Position numbers and translations under genes: made by a program
From: JAENWH01 sp038248745
GTDB lineage: Bacteria > Bacillota > Clostridia > Peptostreptococcales > Anaerovoracaceae
Reading direction: 5' to 3'
DNA length: 7,907 bases
NCBI GenBank assembly: GCA_038248745.1
Contig: JBBRXC010000075.1
Location: forward strand, 1 to 7,907
The notes under the pieces: model-generated
What the model was told of the DNA's origin: nothing
Databases searched by the model: none
What the model saw: the letters and a program-made list of their open reading frames with translations, nothing else
Shown here: in pieces, positions 1 through 6,524 of the stretch
How the letters are laid out: every line of letters starts with the position of its first letter
Numbering within the stretch: the first letter of the stretch is position 1

Positions 1-1418
1 CTTGCAAAGGCCAGCACGCGAAGGCCATTTGATGAAAATTCATTATTTTTTTCATTAATTGTTTCAATGTCTTCTGCTGTAACCGGCCTTTCCACTTCAT
101 TATCATAAATGGCACAGATTTTTTCTAACAATACATCCACTGCCCCTTTAGAAACCATCACCAGTTCGCCGTTGATTTCGTGAACTGTACTCATCAGCTT
201 TCTCTCTGAGTCAAAAGGCAATTCTGCTAGTCTTTCATAGGTCTTAAGTTTTTCTTCTATGTCATTATAATTATCGTAATAATATTGAGTCAGAGCCGTT
301 TCCGTAGGATCTCCCTTTGCTTTTCCTTCAACGATGTCACTATCATTGCATAGAATAGAAGCCAGCAATAATTTGCTGCTCTTTTCCGTTCCCATTGCAT
401 AGGTATGCTTCACTTTCATCTTATTTTGCGTCAGCGTCCCAGTTTTATCTGAGCATATGACAGATACACATCCAAGTCCTTCAACCGCCCTAAGATTTTT
501 AATAATGGCATTTTCTTTTGCCATTTTCGAGGTGCCTATGGCAAGTGAAATTGTTACGATCGATGACAACGCTTCAGGTATTGCAGCAACTGCCAAAGCT
601 ACTGCGAACATTAAAGAGTCAAGAATAGCCATGTCTCTTAATACATTAACAGCAAAAACAGCTGCGCAAATCACTATTATAATAGATGAAAGTTTTTTAC
701 TAAAGCGGTCAAGACTAACCTGTAAAGGGGTCTTTCTTTCTTTCGTTTCATTCATCAGTGTAGCAATTTTACCAAGCTCTGTATCCATTCCCACAGCTGT
801 AATGGCGACAAGCGCTCTACCATAAGTTACAAGTGCACTGGAAAAAACCATATTTTTCTGATCGCCTAAAGAAACATCCTCTAAATCGATTATTCCATCA
901 ATCTTATTTACGGCAACCGATTCCCCGGTCAACGCGCTTTCGTTTACCTGCATGGAATAATTTTGGATGATTCTGCCATCTGCAGGGACAATATCTCCAG
1001 CTTCCAGGAGAATAATGTCTCCAACAACAATGTCTCTGGCGTCAATTTCGGTTCTTGACGCATCCCGGATGACTTTTGCTAAAGGTGCAGAAAGCTCCTT
1101 CAAACTTTTAAGGGACTGCTCTGCTTTAAAATGCTGAACAGTTCCCAATATTGCATTCATGGTAATAACAAATAAAATGACAAACGTGCTTTCAATATTA
1201 TCCGTTAAAATTGAAACGCCTGCAGCAACAATTAATATGATTACCAGCAGATCTGCAAACTGGGAAAGGAAAACCACTAAAACCGATTTGTTTTTGGCTT
1301 CCTCCAGCTGGTTACTCCCATATTTCTCTCTTTGTGCTTCTACTTGAGACGCTGTCAGGCCTTCTGCCTGAGTCCCCAGATCAGCCAGTGTCTCTTCTTT
1401 GGTTTTTCTAAAATACAT
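1..1418 (-). CDS. Cation-transporting P-type ATPase, type II (Ca2+-ATPase-like), N-terminal part
   Basis: ATP-driven cation pump of the inner membrane, most like SERCA-type bacterial Ca2+ exporters. The frame is open to the left edge, giving 472 residues from the chosen start; M5-M10 and the hinge motif lie outside. In order: an N-terminal cytoplasmic stretch with the cation-ATPase N motif; M1/M2 hydrophobic helices near residues 46-71 and 76-97; the actuator domain with TGES at 164-167; M3 near 243-260; M4 with IPEAL at 280-284 (the PEGL-type cation-binding motif); the phosphorylation motif DKTGTLT with Asp324; and N-domain elements GDPTE (369-373), FDSERK (402-407) and KGA (424-426). All catalytic residues visible so far are intact. 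An ATG at 1427 overlaps the upstream stop as ATGA, but GAGG lies only 1 base before it; the ATG at 1418 has a 10-base spacing, so I prefer it. Calcium specificity is inferred from PEAL in M4, because the M5/M6 ligands are missing. It is probably translationally coupled to the methyltransferase gene. Confidence 0.93.
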   Translation of the reverse strand, partial: MYFRKTKEETLADLGTQAEGLTASQVEAQREKYGSNQLEEAKNKSVLVVFLSQFADLLVIILIVAAGVSILTDNIESTFVILFVITMNAILGTVQHFKAEQSLKSLKELSAPLAKVIRDASRTEIDARDIVVGDIILLEAGDIVPADGRIIQNYSMQVNESALTGESVAVNKIDGIIDLEDVSLGDQKNMVFSSALVTYGRALVAITAVGMDTELGKIATLMNETKERKTPLQVSLDRFSKKLSSIIIVICAAVFAVNVLRDMAILDSLMFAVALAVAAIPEALSSIVTISLAIGTSKMAKENAIIKNLRAVEGLGCVSVICSDKTGTLTQNKMKVKHTYAMGTEKSSKLLLASILCNDSDIVEGKAKGDPTETALTQYYYDNYNDIEEKLKTYERLAELPFDSERKLMSTVHEINGELVMVSKGAVDVLLEKICAIYDNEVERPVTAEDIETINEKNNEFSSNGLRVLAFA

Positions 1419-1423
1419 CTTTT

Positions 1424-2563
1424 TCATACCTCTTTTGCTAATTTTACGCCATGATACTGATATAAACACGCTTCAATTCTTCCATTATAAAGTTTCCTTC
1501 TACGATCAGCCCCCCGGCCAAACACCTTATATTCAAAATCTTTATCTGAAGTGATTAAAAACAGAGACCATGTATTGTTTTCTTTATAGAATTTTGCTAA
1601 TGCATTGTAAATTTTTTGAATGTCCCGTTCATCCCCAATTCTTTCTCCATAAGGAGGATTGGTGACAATAATTCCTTGTTTTTCCTTTGCGACAAGGTTT
1701 TCTATGTCAAAGGTGTCAAAATGGATACAGTCATCCACGCCTGCCTCTGCGGCATTTTGCATGGAGGCCTTGATTGCCCTAGGGTTAATGTCTGAAGCCT
1801 CTATTCTAATATCCGCATCTATTTTAACAGCATCCGCTGCCGCCTTCCGTTCTTGATCCCATATTTTCTTTGAAATGACGTGCCATGTTTCACTCACAAA
1901 TTTCCTATTGAGACCAGGTGCCATATTCCTGCCAATCAAAGCAGCTTCGATGGCAATTGTCCCAGACCCACAGCATGGATCTACAAGAAGTCTCCCTTCT
2001 TTCCAGAAAGACAATTGAACAATTGCTGCAGCTAAAGTTTCTTTAATAGGTGCTTCCACATCGGCAACTCTATACCCTCTTTTATGGAGCCCCGCACCAC
2101 TACTGTCTATTGTAATGGTAACTCTGTCTTTTAACAGGCTGGCTTTCACCGTATATTCCGCGCCAGTCTCAGAAAACTTTTCAACGTCATAATATCCTTT
2201 TAATCTTTCTATGATCGCTTTCTTGACAATACTTTGGCAAGCAGGCACACTATGAAGCTGAGATCTAACTGAGCTCCCTGTCACAATTGCATTACCGTCC
2301 AGAGGAATCCACTCCTCCCACGGAATTGCTTTTGTCTGCTGAAAAAGTTCCTCAAATTCTCTTGCCTCAAACTCAGCCATTTTAACCAAAACTCTATCTG
2401 CTGATCTTAACCACAAGTTGGCTTTCACAAGGGCTCTTTCATCCCCCATAAAAGTTATTTTTCCGTCTTCCGACTTGATTATTTTATAGCCCAACGCCTC
2501 TATTTCTCTTTTAACAACAGCTTCAAGTCCAAATGTTGCAGTTGCAATTAACTCCAATTTCAT
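1424..2563 (-). CDS. THUMP-domain class I SAM-dependent rRNA (guanine-N2) methyltransferase, YpsC/RlmL-N type
   Basis: Predicted cytoplasmic RNA methyltransferase of COG0116, related to Bacillus YpsC and to the N-terminal half of E. coli RlmL, which makes m2G2445 in 23S rRNA. The 379 residues match the single-domain Firmicutes form; the C-terminal RlmK half of the E. coli fusion is absent. An N-terminal ferredoxin-like and THUMP RNA-binding region covers about residues 1-155. The Rossmann methyltransferase follows, with SAM motif I DPCCGSGT at 195-202, motif II acid Asp258 in SDIN, and catalytic motif IV NPPYGER at 302-308, the N-P-P-Y signature of amino-directed methylation. The ATG has AAGGAG 6 bases upstream. 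It lies 56 bases after mreB with a hairpin between, and its stop overlaps or nearly touches the ATPase start. Exact target base is inferred from family; other m2G sites cannot be excluded. Confidence 0.93.
   Translation of the reverse strand: MKLELIATATFGLEAVVKREIEALGYKIIKSEDGKITFMGDERALVKANLWLRSADRVLVKMAEFEAREFEELFQQTKAIPWEEWIPLDGNAIVTGSSVRSQLHSVPACQSIVKKAIIERLKGYYDVEKFSETGAEYTVKASLLKDRVTITIDSSGAGLHKRGYRVADVEAPIKETLAAAIVQLSFWKEGRLLVDPCCGSGTIAIEAALIGRNMAPGLNRKFVSETWHVISKKIWDQERKAAADAVKIDADIRIEASDINPRAIKASMQNAAEAGVDDCIHFDTFDIENLVAKEKQGIIVTNPPYGERIGDERDIQKIYNALAKFYKENNTWSLFLITSDKDFEYKVFGRGADRRRKLYNGRIEACLYQYHGVKLAKEV
1429..1434 (-). promoter_or_regulatory. Ribosome binding site of the P-type ATPase, inside the preceding gene
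   Basis: On the minus strand AAGAGG sits in the last codons of the methyltransferase gene. It is 1 base from the ATG at 1427 and 10 bases from the ATG at 1418. The spacing favours 1418 as the translation start and suggests that ribosomes finishing the methyltransferase reinitiate here. Confidence 0.55.
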
Positions 2564-2585
2564 CTTTTTCTCCTTCTTTAATATT

Positions 2586-2612
2586 GTAAAAGCCCTCGGC
2601 GAGGGCTTTTAC
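2586..2612 (-). terminator. Hairpin after mreB (terminator or attenuator)
   Basis: A perfect 12-base inverted repeat: GTAAAAGCCCTC at 2586-2597, three-base loop, GAGGGCTTTTAC at 2601-2612. Read on the minus strand it follows the mreB stop by 7 bases; the GC-rich core is followed by TTTT inside the stem and then an AT-rich tail. It resembles a Rho-independent terminator, but the uninterrupted U-run is only four bases and the methyltransferase ribosome binding site begins 9 bases later, so partial read-through is likely. Confidence 0.7.
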
Positions 2613-2616
2613 AGTA

Positions 2617-2646
2617 ATTTTACATGTATGGCTTTTTTTTGTTCAA
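2617..2646 (-). promoter_or_regulatory. Candidate promoter for the methyltransferase gene, overlapping the mreB 3' end
   Basis: On the minus strand TTGAAC (2646-2641), an 18-base spacer and TAAAAT (2622-2617) resemble a vegetative promoter, 4/6 and 5/6 matches. The predicted start near 2610 would fall within the first arm of the 2586-2612 hairpin. AT-rich sequence gives such matches by chance, so this is weak. Confidence 0.3.
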
Positions 2647-3642
2647 TGCTGCATTTTCAAGTATAAGCATGGAGTCTAAAGCTTTTCCAGTCCCTATGGC
2701 AACGCAATCCATTGGATTTTCTGCAATGATAGAAATCAGCCCCGTTCTCTGTTCTATTCTCTTGTCTATGCCATAAAGGAGAGCGCCTCCTCCGGTTATT
2801 ACTATTCCTGTATTGCTGATATCTGCGGCAAGCTCAGGAGGTGTCATTTCCAGCACCCTGTGTATTGCTTCACAAATACTTGACAGCGCTTCATCAAGGG
2901 CTTCCATCATTTCTTTTGAAGAAACCTCTACCACTTTTGGCAAACCCGTGACTAGATCTCTTCCCCTGCACTCCATGGAAACATTCACTTCTCTTGGATA
3001 TGCCGTTCCTATATTCACTTTTAAATCTTCAGCTGTTCTTTCGCCTATATACAACTTATGTTCTTTTCTCATATATTTAATAATGGCATCGTCAAACTTA
3101 TCCCCGGCTATTTTAACCGATGAGCTGGCAACGATTCCTCCCATGGACATTACCGCAATATCCGTTGTTCCACCACCTATATCTATCACCATTGTTCCAT
3201 CAGGCTTGGAAATGTCTAATCCTGCGCCAATAGCTGCCGCTACAGGTTCTTCCATTAAGAAAACGTCTTTTCCTCCGGCCTGCATGGTTGCTTCTCTTAC
3301 AGCTCTCTTTTCCACTTCGGTAACACCACTTGGCACACAAACCATTATTTTAGGTTTAAAAAACTTTCCAGCGCCACATGTTTTTCTAATGAAGTGCTTC
3401 AGCATTCTTTCCGTAATATCATAATCCGAAATAACGCCGTCTCTAAGTGGTCTGACAGCAACTATATTACCCGGTGTTCTTCCTAACATTTGCCTGGCCT
3501 CTTCACCAACAGCCAATATTTCATTTGTGTCTATATTTATTGCAACAACAGAAGGTTCGTTTAAAACAATCCCCTTCCCTTTAATATATACCAATACATT
3601 CGCAGTACCTAAGTCTATACCGACCTCATTTGAAAATCCCAT
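2620..3642 (-). CDS. mreB: Rod shape-determining protein, MreB/Mbl family actin
   Basis: Bacterial actin homologue that polymerises on the inner face of the membrane and directs lateral cell-wall synthesis by the elongasome. The 340 residues are the normal family length. The actin-fold nucleotide site is complete: phosphate-1 loop DLGTAN at 10-15, the catalytic-glutamate region MEEPVAAAIG at 130-139, phosphate-2 DIGGGTTDIAV at 154-164, and adenosine motif TGGGALLYG at 283-291. The start ATG has AGAGGAG 7 bases upstream and the N-terminus lines up with the family. mreC, mreD and minCD are not adjacent, which suggests a paralogue (Mbl- or MreBH-like) rather than the copy in the classic mreBCD cluster. 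I cannot separate these paralogues from sequence alone, so the symbol is a family name. A distant DnaK/ParM relationship is excluded by the length and the close match to MreB. Confidence 0.93.
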   Translation of the reverse strand: MGFSNEVGIDLGTANVLVYIKGKGIVLNEPSVVAINIDTNEILAVGEEARQMLGRTPGNIVAVRPLRDGVISDYDITERMLKHFIRKTCGAGKFFKPKIMVCVPSGVTEVEKRAVREATMQAGGKDVFLMEEPVAAAIGAGLDISKPDGTMVIDIGGGTTDIAVMSMGGIVASSSVKIAGDKFDDAIIKYMRKEHKLYIGERTAEDLKVNIGTAYPREVNVSMECRGRDLVTGLPKVVEVSSKEMMEALDEALSSICEAIHRVLEMTPPELAADISNTGIVITGGGALLYGIDKRIEQRTGLISIIAENPMDCVAIGTGKALDSMLILENAALNKKKPYM

Positions 3643-3665
3643 TCTTGTTCTCCTCTTACTTTGTA

Positions 3666-3683
3666 ATTATTATTATTATTATT
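3666..3683. repeat. Trinucleotide repeat (ATT)6 in the mreB leader
   Basis: Six uninterrupted ATT units on the plus strand, reading AAT on the mreB coding strand. It lies between the candidate -10 element at 3689-3694 and the mreB Shine-Dalgarno at 3650-3656, so it would form much of the 5' leader. Confidence 0.85.
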
Positions 3684-3688
3684 TGAAT

Positions 3689-3718
3689 ATTATCCATATA
3701 GAATAATATTTTTTTCAA
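3689..3718 (-). promoter_or_regulatory. Candidate mreB promoter
   Basis: On the minus strand TTGAAA (3718-3713), an 18-base spacer and GATAAT (3694-3689), matching the sigma-A consensus at 5/6 and 5/6. The predicted start near 3682 leaves about 40 bases of leader before the mreB ATG. Confidence 0.55.
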
Positions 3719-3745
3719 TTTAATACATGTAAATTATCAAATTTA

Positions 3746-3754
3746 ATTATAACA
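3746..3754 (-). promoter_or_regulatory. Alternative extended -10 promoter upstream of mreB
   Basis: On the minus strand TGTTATAAT is a perfect extended -10 (TG, one base, TATAAT). No good -35 lies at the right distance. It overlaps the tail of the flavodiiron gene hairpin at 3758-3781. It could be a second mreB promoter or simply AT-rich sequence. Confidence 0.35.
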
Positions 3755-3757
3755 CAA

Positions 3758-3781
3758 GAGGGCTATATAATGATAGCCCTC
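3758..3781 (-). terminator. Hairpin after the flavodiiron gene, probable terminator
   Basis: A nine-base perfect stem, GAGGGCTAT (3758-3766) and ATAGCCCTC (3773-3781), with a six-base loop, 52 bases past the flavodiiron stop. On the minus strand it is followed by TTGTGTTATAATT, a broken U-tract, so termination is probable but perhaps incomplete. The plus-strand side has no T-run. Confidence 0.6.
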
Positions 3782-3833
3782 AATCTTCCAGGATTTTAAA
3801 AAATTTCTTCCATTTTTTCTTTGCATTTAATTT

Positions 3834-6371
3834 TTACATCTTGTCAACGGATAATTTGTCCTCAAAAGCTGCAAAAAGCTCCTTCTGTGATTTTGTATCC
3901 CCAATTAGTATACCCCCACAGAATCTGCCATTCAAAAAATATAATTTTTTATAAACAAGATTGTCCTCATCACAGAACTCCTTCGTCTTATACTTTTTAC
4001 CTTCCGTATTGCCAATATCTCCAATGGAGAAAATGCTGGTATTCATGCCACTAAAAGTCACCGCCGGTGTGGTTTTCAGATATTCTTTTTCATCTCCCGC
4101 CGCATTAGCCCCTGCAACTTTTCCCATATCTATGGCCTGAGGCCATATTGCATAATTAGCCCCTTCAAATTCCGCACAATCTCCACAGGCATATATGTCT
4201 GGTATACTTGTTTCCATTTTATTATTTACAACAATGGATTTATTCGTTTCAATTCCCATTGCCTTGACAAGTTCAATGTTTTGCCTGATGCCCGTTGAAA
4301 TAATTAGGATTTGTGCCTCAATATCAGTACCATCTTCTAGTCGAATAGAAGTCACCTTTTCTTTTCCAACTATTTCTTCAATATCATGACCAACGACAAG
4401 ATTGACGCCCGATTTTCCAATGGCCTGTTTCAGCAATTCGCTCCCCTTGGCATCAAGCTGCTTATTCATGATCACTTTAGAATGTCCCAAGAGGGTCACA
4501 TCAAGACCAATCTTCTTTAATTCCCAAGCTGCTTCAAGGCCTAACACACCACACCCTAAGATGACCGCTTGCTTAACGCCATCTTCTATATACTTTCGAA
4601 TTTCTTCAATATTTTCTAGATTTCTGATAACAAAAACACCTTTTTTCTCAATGCCTTTGAGCTTCGGAACGAGAGACTCTGCACCTGTTGCAATCACCAG
4701 CTTGTCATATTTTTCAGTGGTTCCATCGGACAGTATAACAGTCTTCGTTTTAGGATCAATTTCAGATACATTTTTGCCTAATTTTAATTGAATATTGTTT
4801 TCCTCATACCAGGAAGCTGGTTTCATAAACAGACTTGATTTTTCTATCTCTGATAAAATTCCCTTTGTGAGCATTGGCCTATTATAGCCGATGACATTTT
4901 CTCTTGAAATGATGGTGATTTTTGCACGTGCATTTCTTTTTCGAATTTCTTCGCAAGCTGTCGTTCCAGCACCACCATTGCCGATCACAATATACTTCTC
5001 TTCTTTTTCTGATTTATAAACAACTGGTTCCGCATCCACTTCAACAAATTGTTCTGGGCCTACCCCGCAGACAGGACATGCAGCTGGCGGTTCATCGCCT
5101 TCGACCAGTTCCCCGCAAACAAGACATTTCCAAATTGTTCCAGCGGTTTTTTTCTTCTTCTCTACTACTTTCCCAGCCAGTACAGAGGCACCAAATCCAT
5201 AGCCAAAATCAAACGCTTCGCTTAATTGCGTTTCATTTGGCTTAAATCTGCATTTATAGCCTTGCCCATATATTTTCATTCTAAGCTGCTGTAGTCTTGT
5301 AATTATATTTGGGACCCCTTCACCGCTCCACCCGTAAGAACCAAAAGCAGATGCCAGCTTTCCCCCATGAACCCCTGGGAACATGCTGGTGGTAATATCC
5401 CAGATAGGCTTTAACGCTTCGCCGAGTATGGTAGGTGTGCCAAAGAGCAGGCCATCGGCATATTCAATCTCCTCCATCACCTGTCCCAGACTGGTATTTA
5501 CCATGTCGTATAGTCTGACATCGATATCTCCGGCATCTTCAATTCCTTCCTTGATTTTTTTGGCAAGAATTTCTGTATACCCATAAGCCGAAACGTAAGG
5601 AATAAGGACTGTCTTTCTTTTGTTTGGATTGGTTACACTTGCCCAACCTTTCAACAGTGCCACAATTTTTCTTGGTTCCTTTGTTAATACCGGGCCATGA
5701 CCGGTGCAAATCATTTGAAAATCCAAAGGCTCAATCTTGTCAATCGCTTTGAGAAGAAATGGCTTGAATGGGGATAAAATCACATCAAAATAAAACTTCA
5801 ATGACTTCATGTAATCTTCTTGGTTTTCAATTTTATCGTTTGTAATGCCTTCGCATGAATAATGGGCACCAAATGCATCGCAGGTTATCAAAGCTTTTTC
5901 TTCTGGAACATAGGTGAAAATCGTGTCTGGCCAATGTAAATTAGGTGCTGAGATAAACTGAAGGGTCTTATCGCCTAATGACAGTGTATCTCCATCTTTC
6001 ACTGGTATACCAACGAAATCTCTGTTACATATTTCCTTCAAAAAGTTAATGGCCGTGGTTGATCCCACTATTTTAATTTTTGGATTCAGCTCAAGGATTT
6101 TTTCAATTGTCCCTGTATGATCAGGTTCTGTATGAGAGACGATGATGTAATCCACTTTTTCAATTGGCGTCAGCTCTTCAACCTTTGTGATGTATTCCTT
6201 AAAACATTTAAGTTTTGAGGTTTCAAATAAAGCTGTTTTCTCTGAACCTTTTAATAAATAGGAGTTGTAGCTTGTGCCAAACTCTGTCCGCATTATTATG
6301 TCAAATACTCTAAGCTCAGGATCTAGATTTCCAACCCAAAACAAGTCTTTTGTTAATGATTTAATTTTCAT
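3834..6371 (-). CDS. Four-domain flavodiiron protein: MBL di-iron, flavodoxin, rubredoxin, NAD(P)H:rubredoxin oxidoreductase
   Basis: Predicted soluble O2 reductase (NO or peroxide also possible) that draws electrons directly from NAD(P)H. Residues 1-250 are the metallo-beta-lactamase-fold domain; all six canonical di-iron ligands can be assigned: His80, Glu82, Asp84, His146, Asp165 and His225. Residues 254-400 are an FMN-binding flavodoxin with its phosphate loop near 259-266. Residues 413-442 are a rubredoxin with Cys416, 419, 432 and 435, only 12 residues between the pairs (short-spaced, as in rubrerythrin). Residues 459-845 are an FAD/NAD(P) oxidoreductase: FAD loop GNGGAG at 464-469, nucleotide loop GCGVLG at 606-611, FAD motif ACGD at 728-731. 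This order matches class F flavodiiron proteins, described in C. difficile as NADH:oxygen oxidoreductase. The usual NADH-selecting Glu after the second Rossmann strand is Gly629-His630. AAGGAGGA lies 9 bases before the ATG. Promoter and hairpin suggest a single-gene unit. Confidence 0.95.
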   Translation of the reverse strand: MKIKSLTKDLFWVGNLDPELRVFDIIMRTEFGTSYNSYLLKGSEKTALFETSKLKCFKEYITKVEELTPIEKVDYIIVSHTEPDHTGTIEKILELNPKIKIVGSTTAINFLKEICNRDFVGIPVKDGDTLSLGDKTLQFISAPNLHWPDTIFTYVPEEKALITCDAFGAHYSCEGITNDKIENQEDYMKSLKFYFDVILSPFKPFLLKAIDKIEPLDFQMICTGHGPVLTKEPRKIVALLKGWASVTNPNKRKTVLIPYVSAYGYTEILAKKIKEGIEDAGDIDVRLYDMVNTSLGQVMEEIEYADGLLFGTPTILGEALKPIWDITTSMFPGVHGGKLASAFGSYGWSGEGVPNIITRLQQLRMKIYGQGYKCRFKPNETQLSEAFDFGYGFGASVLAGKVVEKKKKTAGTIWKCLVCGELVEGDEPPAACPVCGVGPEQFVEVDAEPVVYKSEKEEKYIVIGNGGAGTTACEEIRKRNARAKITIISRENVIGYNRPMLTKGILSEIEKSSLFMKPASWYEENNIQLKLGKNVSEIDPKTKTVILSDGTTEKYDKLVIATGAESLVPKLKGIEKKGVFVIRNLENIEEIRKYIEDGVKQAVILGCGVLGLEAAWELKKIGLDVTLLGHSKVIMNKQLDAKGSELLKQAIGKSGVNLVVGHDIEEIVGKEKVTSIRLEDGTDIEAQILIISTGIRQNIELVKAMGIETNKSIVVNNKMETSIPDIYACGDCAEFEGANYAIWPQAIDMGKVAGANAAGDEKEYLKTTPAVTFSGMNTSIFSIGDIGNTEGKKYKTKEFCDEDNLVYKKLYFLNGRFCGGILIGDTKSQKELFAAFEDKLSVDKM

Positions 6372-6380
6372 ATGTATATA

Positions 6381-6388
6381 TCCTCCTT
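6381..6388 (-). promoter_or_regulatory. Strong ribosome binding site of the flavodiiron gene
   Basis: AAGGAGGA on the minus strand is a near-full anti-16S match 9 bases before the ATG at 6371. It fixes the start and predicts efficient translation. Confidence 0.8.
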
Positions 6389-6420
6389 GAATACTAAAAT
6401 TTTTTCTTCATCTTAAACAT

Positions 6421-6449
6421 ATCATACCAAAGTACTGATAAAGCTGCAA
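6421..6449 (-). promoter_or_regulatory. Candidate promoter of the flavodiiron gene
   Basis: On the minus strand TTGCAG (6449-6444), a 17-base spacer and TATGAT (6426-6421), with TG one base before the -10 (extended -10, TGGTATGAT). The predicted start near 6414 gives a leader of about 43 bases. Confidence 0.6.
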
Positions 6450-6455
6450 TAACTA

Positions 6456-6485
6456 TTGTGTTTCTTTCATAAATTGTATTATAAT
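6456..6485 (+). promoter_or_regulatory. Candidate promoter of the threonine aldolase gene
   Basis: TTGTGT (6456-6461), an 18-base spacer and a perfect TATAAT (6480-6485). The -35 is weak. The predicted start near 6492 lies downstream of an in-frame ATG at 6456 and so supports translation from 6525. It is back-to-back with the flavodiiron promoter; six bases separate the two -35 elements. Confidence 0.55.
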
Positions 6486-6524
6486 GAGATATTAATTAAA
6501 GTTAATTTCAGAAAGGGATACAAT

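Noticed and set aside
457..825. Plus-strand open frame opposite the P-type ATPase
   Set aside because: It lies antisense to the conserved PEAL-DKTGTLT region of the ATPase, whose motifs are unmistakable; no ribosome site or family match.
2813..3424. Long plus-strand open frame of 203 codons antisense to mreB
   Set aside because: It mirrors the codon structure of mreB, has low-complexity Ser/Ile/Thr-rich content, no ribosome site, and no recognisable family.
2592..3781. GAGGGC/GCCCTC hairpins on both sides of mreB taken as a mobile-element or excision repeat
   Set aside because: The shared core is only six bases, flanks differ, each hairpin fits as a local terminator, and no target duplication or transposase is present.
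4402..5245. Plus-strand open frames opposite the flavodiiron gene (4402-4791 and 4922-5245)
   Set aside because: Shadows of a strongly supported gene on the other strand, with no own start signals.
6440..6465. Rex-type (NADH-sensing) operator between the divergent genes
   Set aside because: It would suit an NAD(P)H-using enzyme, but the palindrome CAATAACTATTG does not have the TTGTTAA/TTAACAA halves.
6479..6496. PerR-box-like TTATAAT upstream of the aldolase gene
   Set aside because: Only the left half matches the palindromic consensus, and it coincides with the -10 element; the right half is absent.
6456..6524. N-terminal 23-residue extension of the aldolase from ATG at 6456
   Set aside because: No Shine-Dalgarno precedes it, it overlaps the predicted promoter, the residues do not match the family, and the ATG at 6525 has a good ribosome site.
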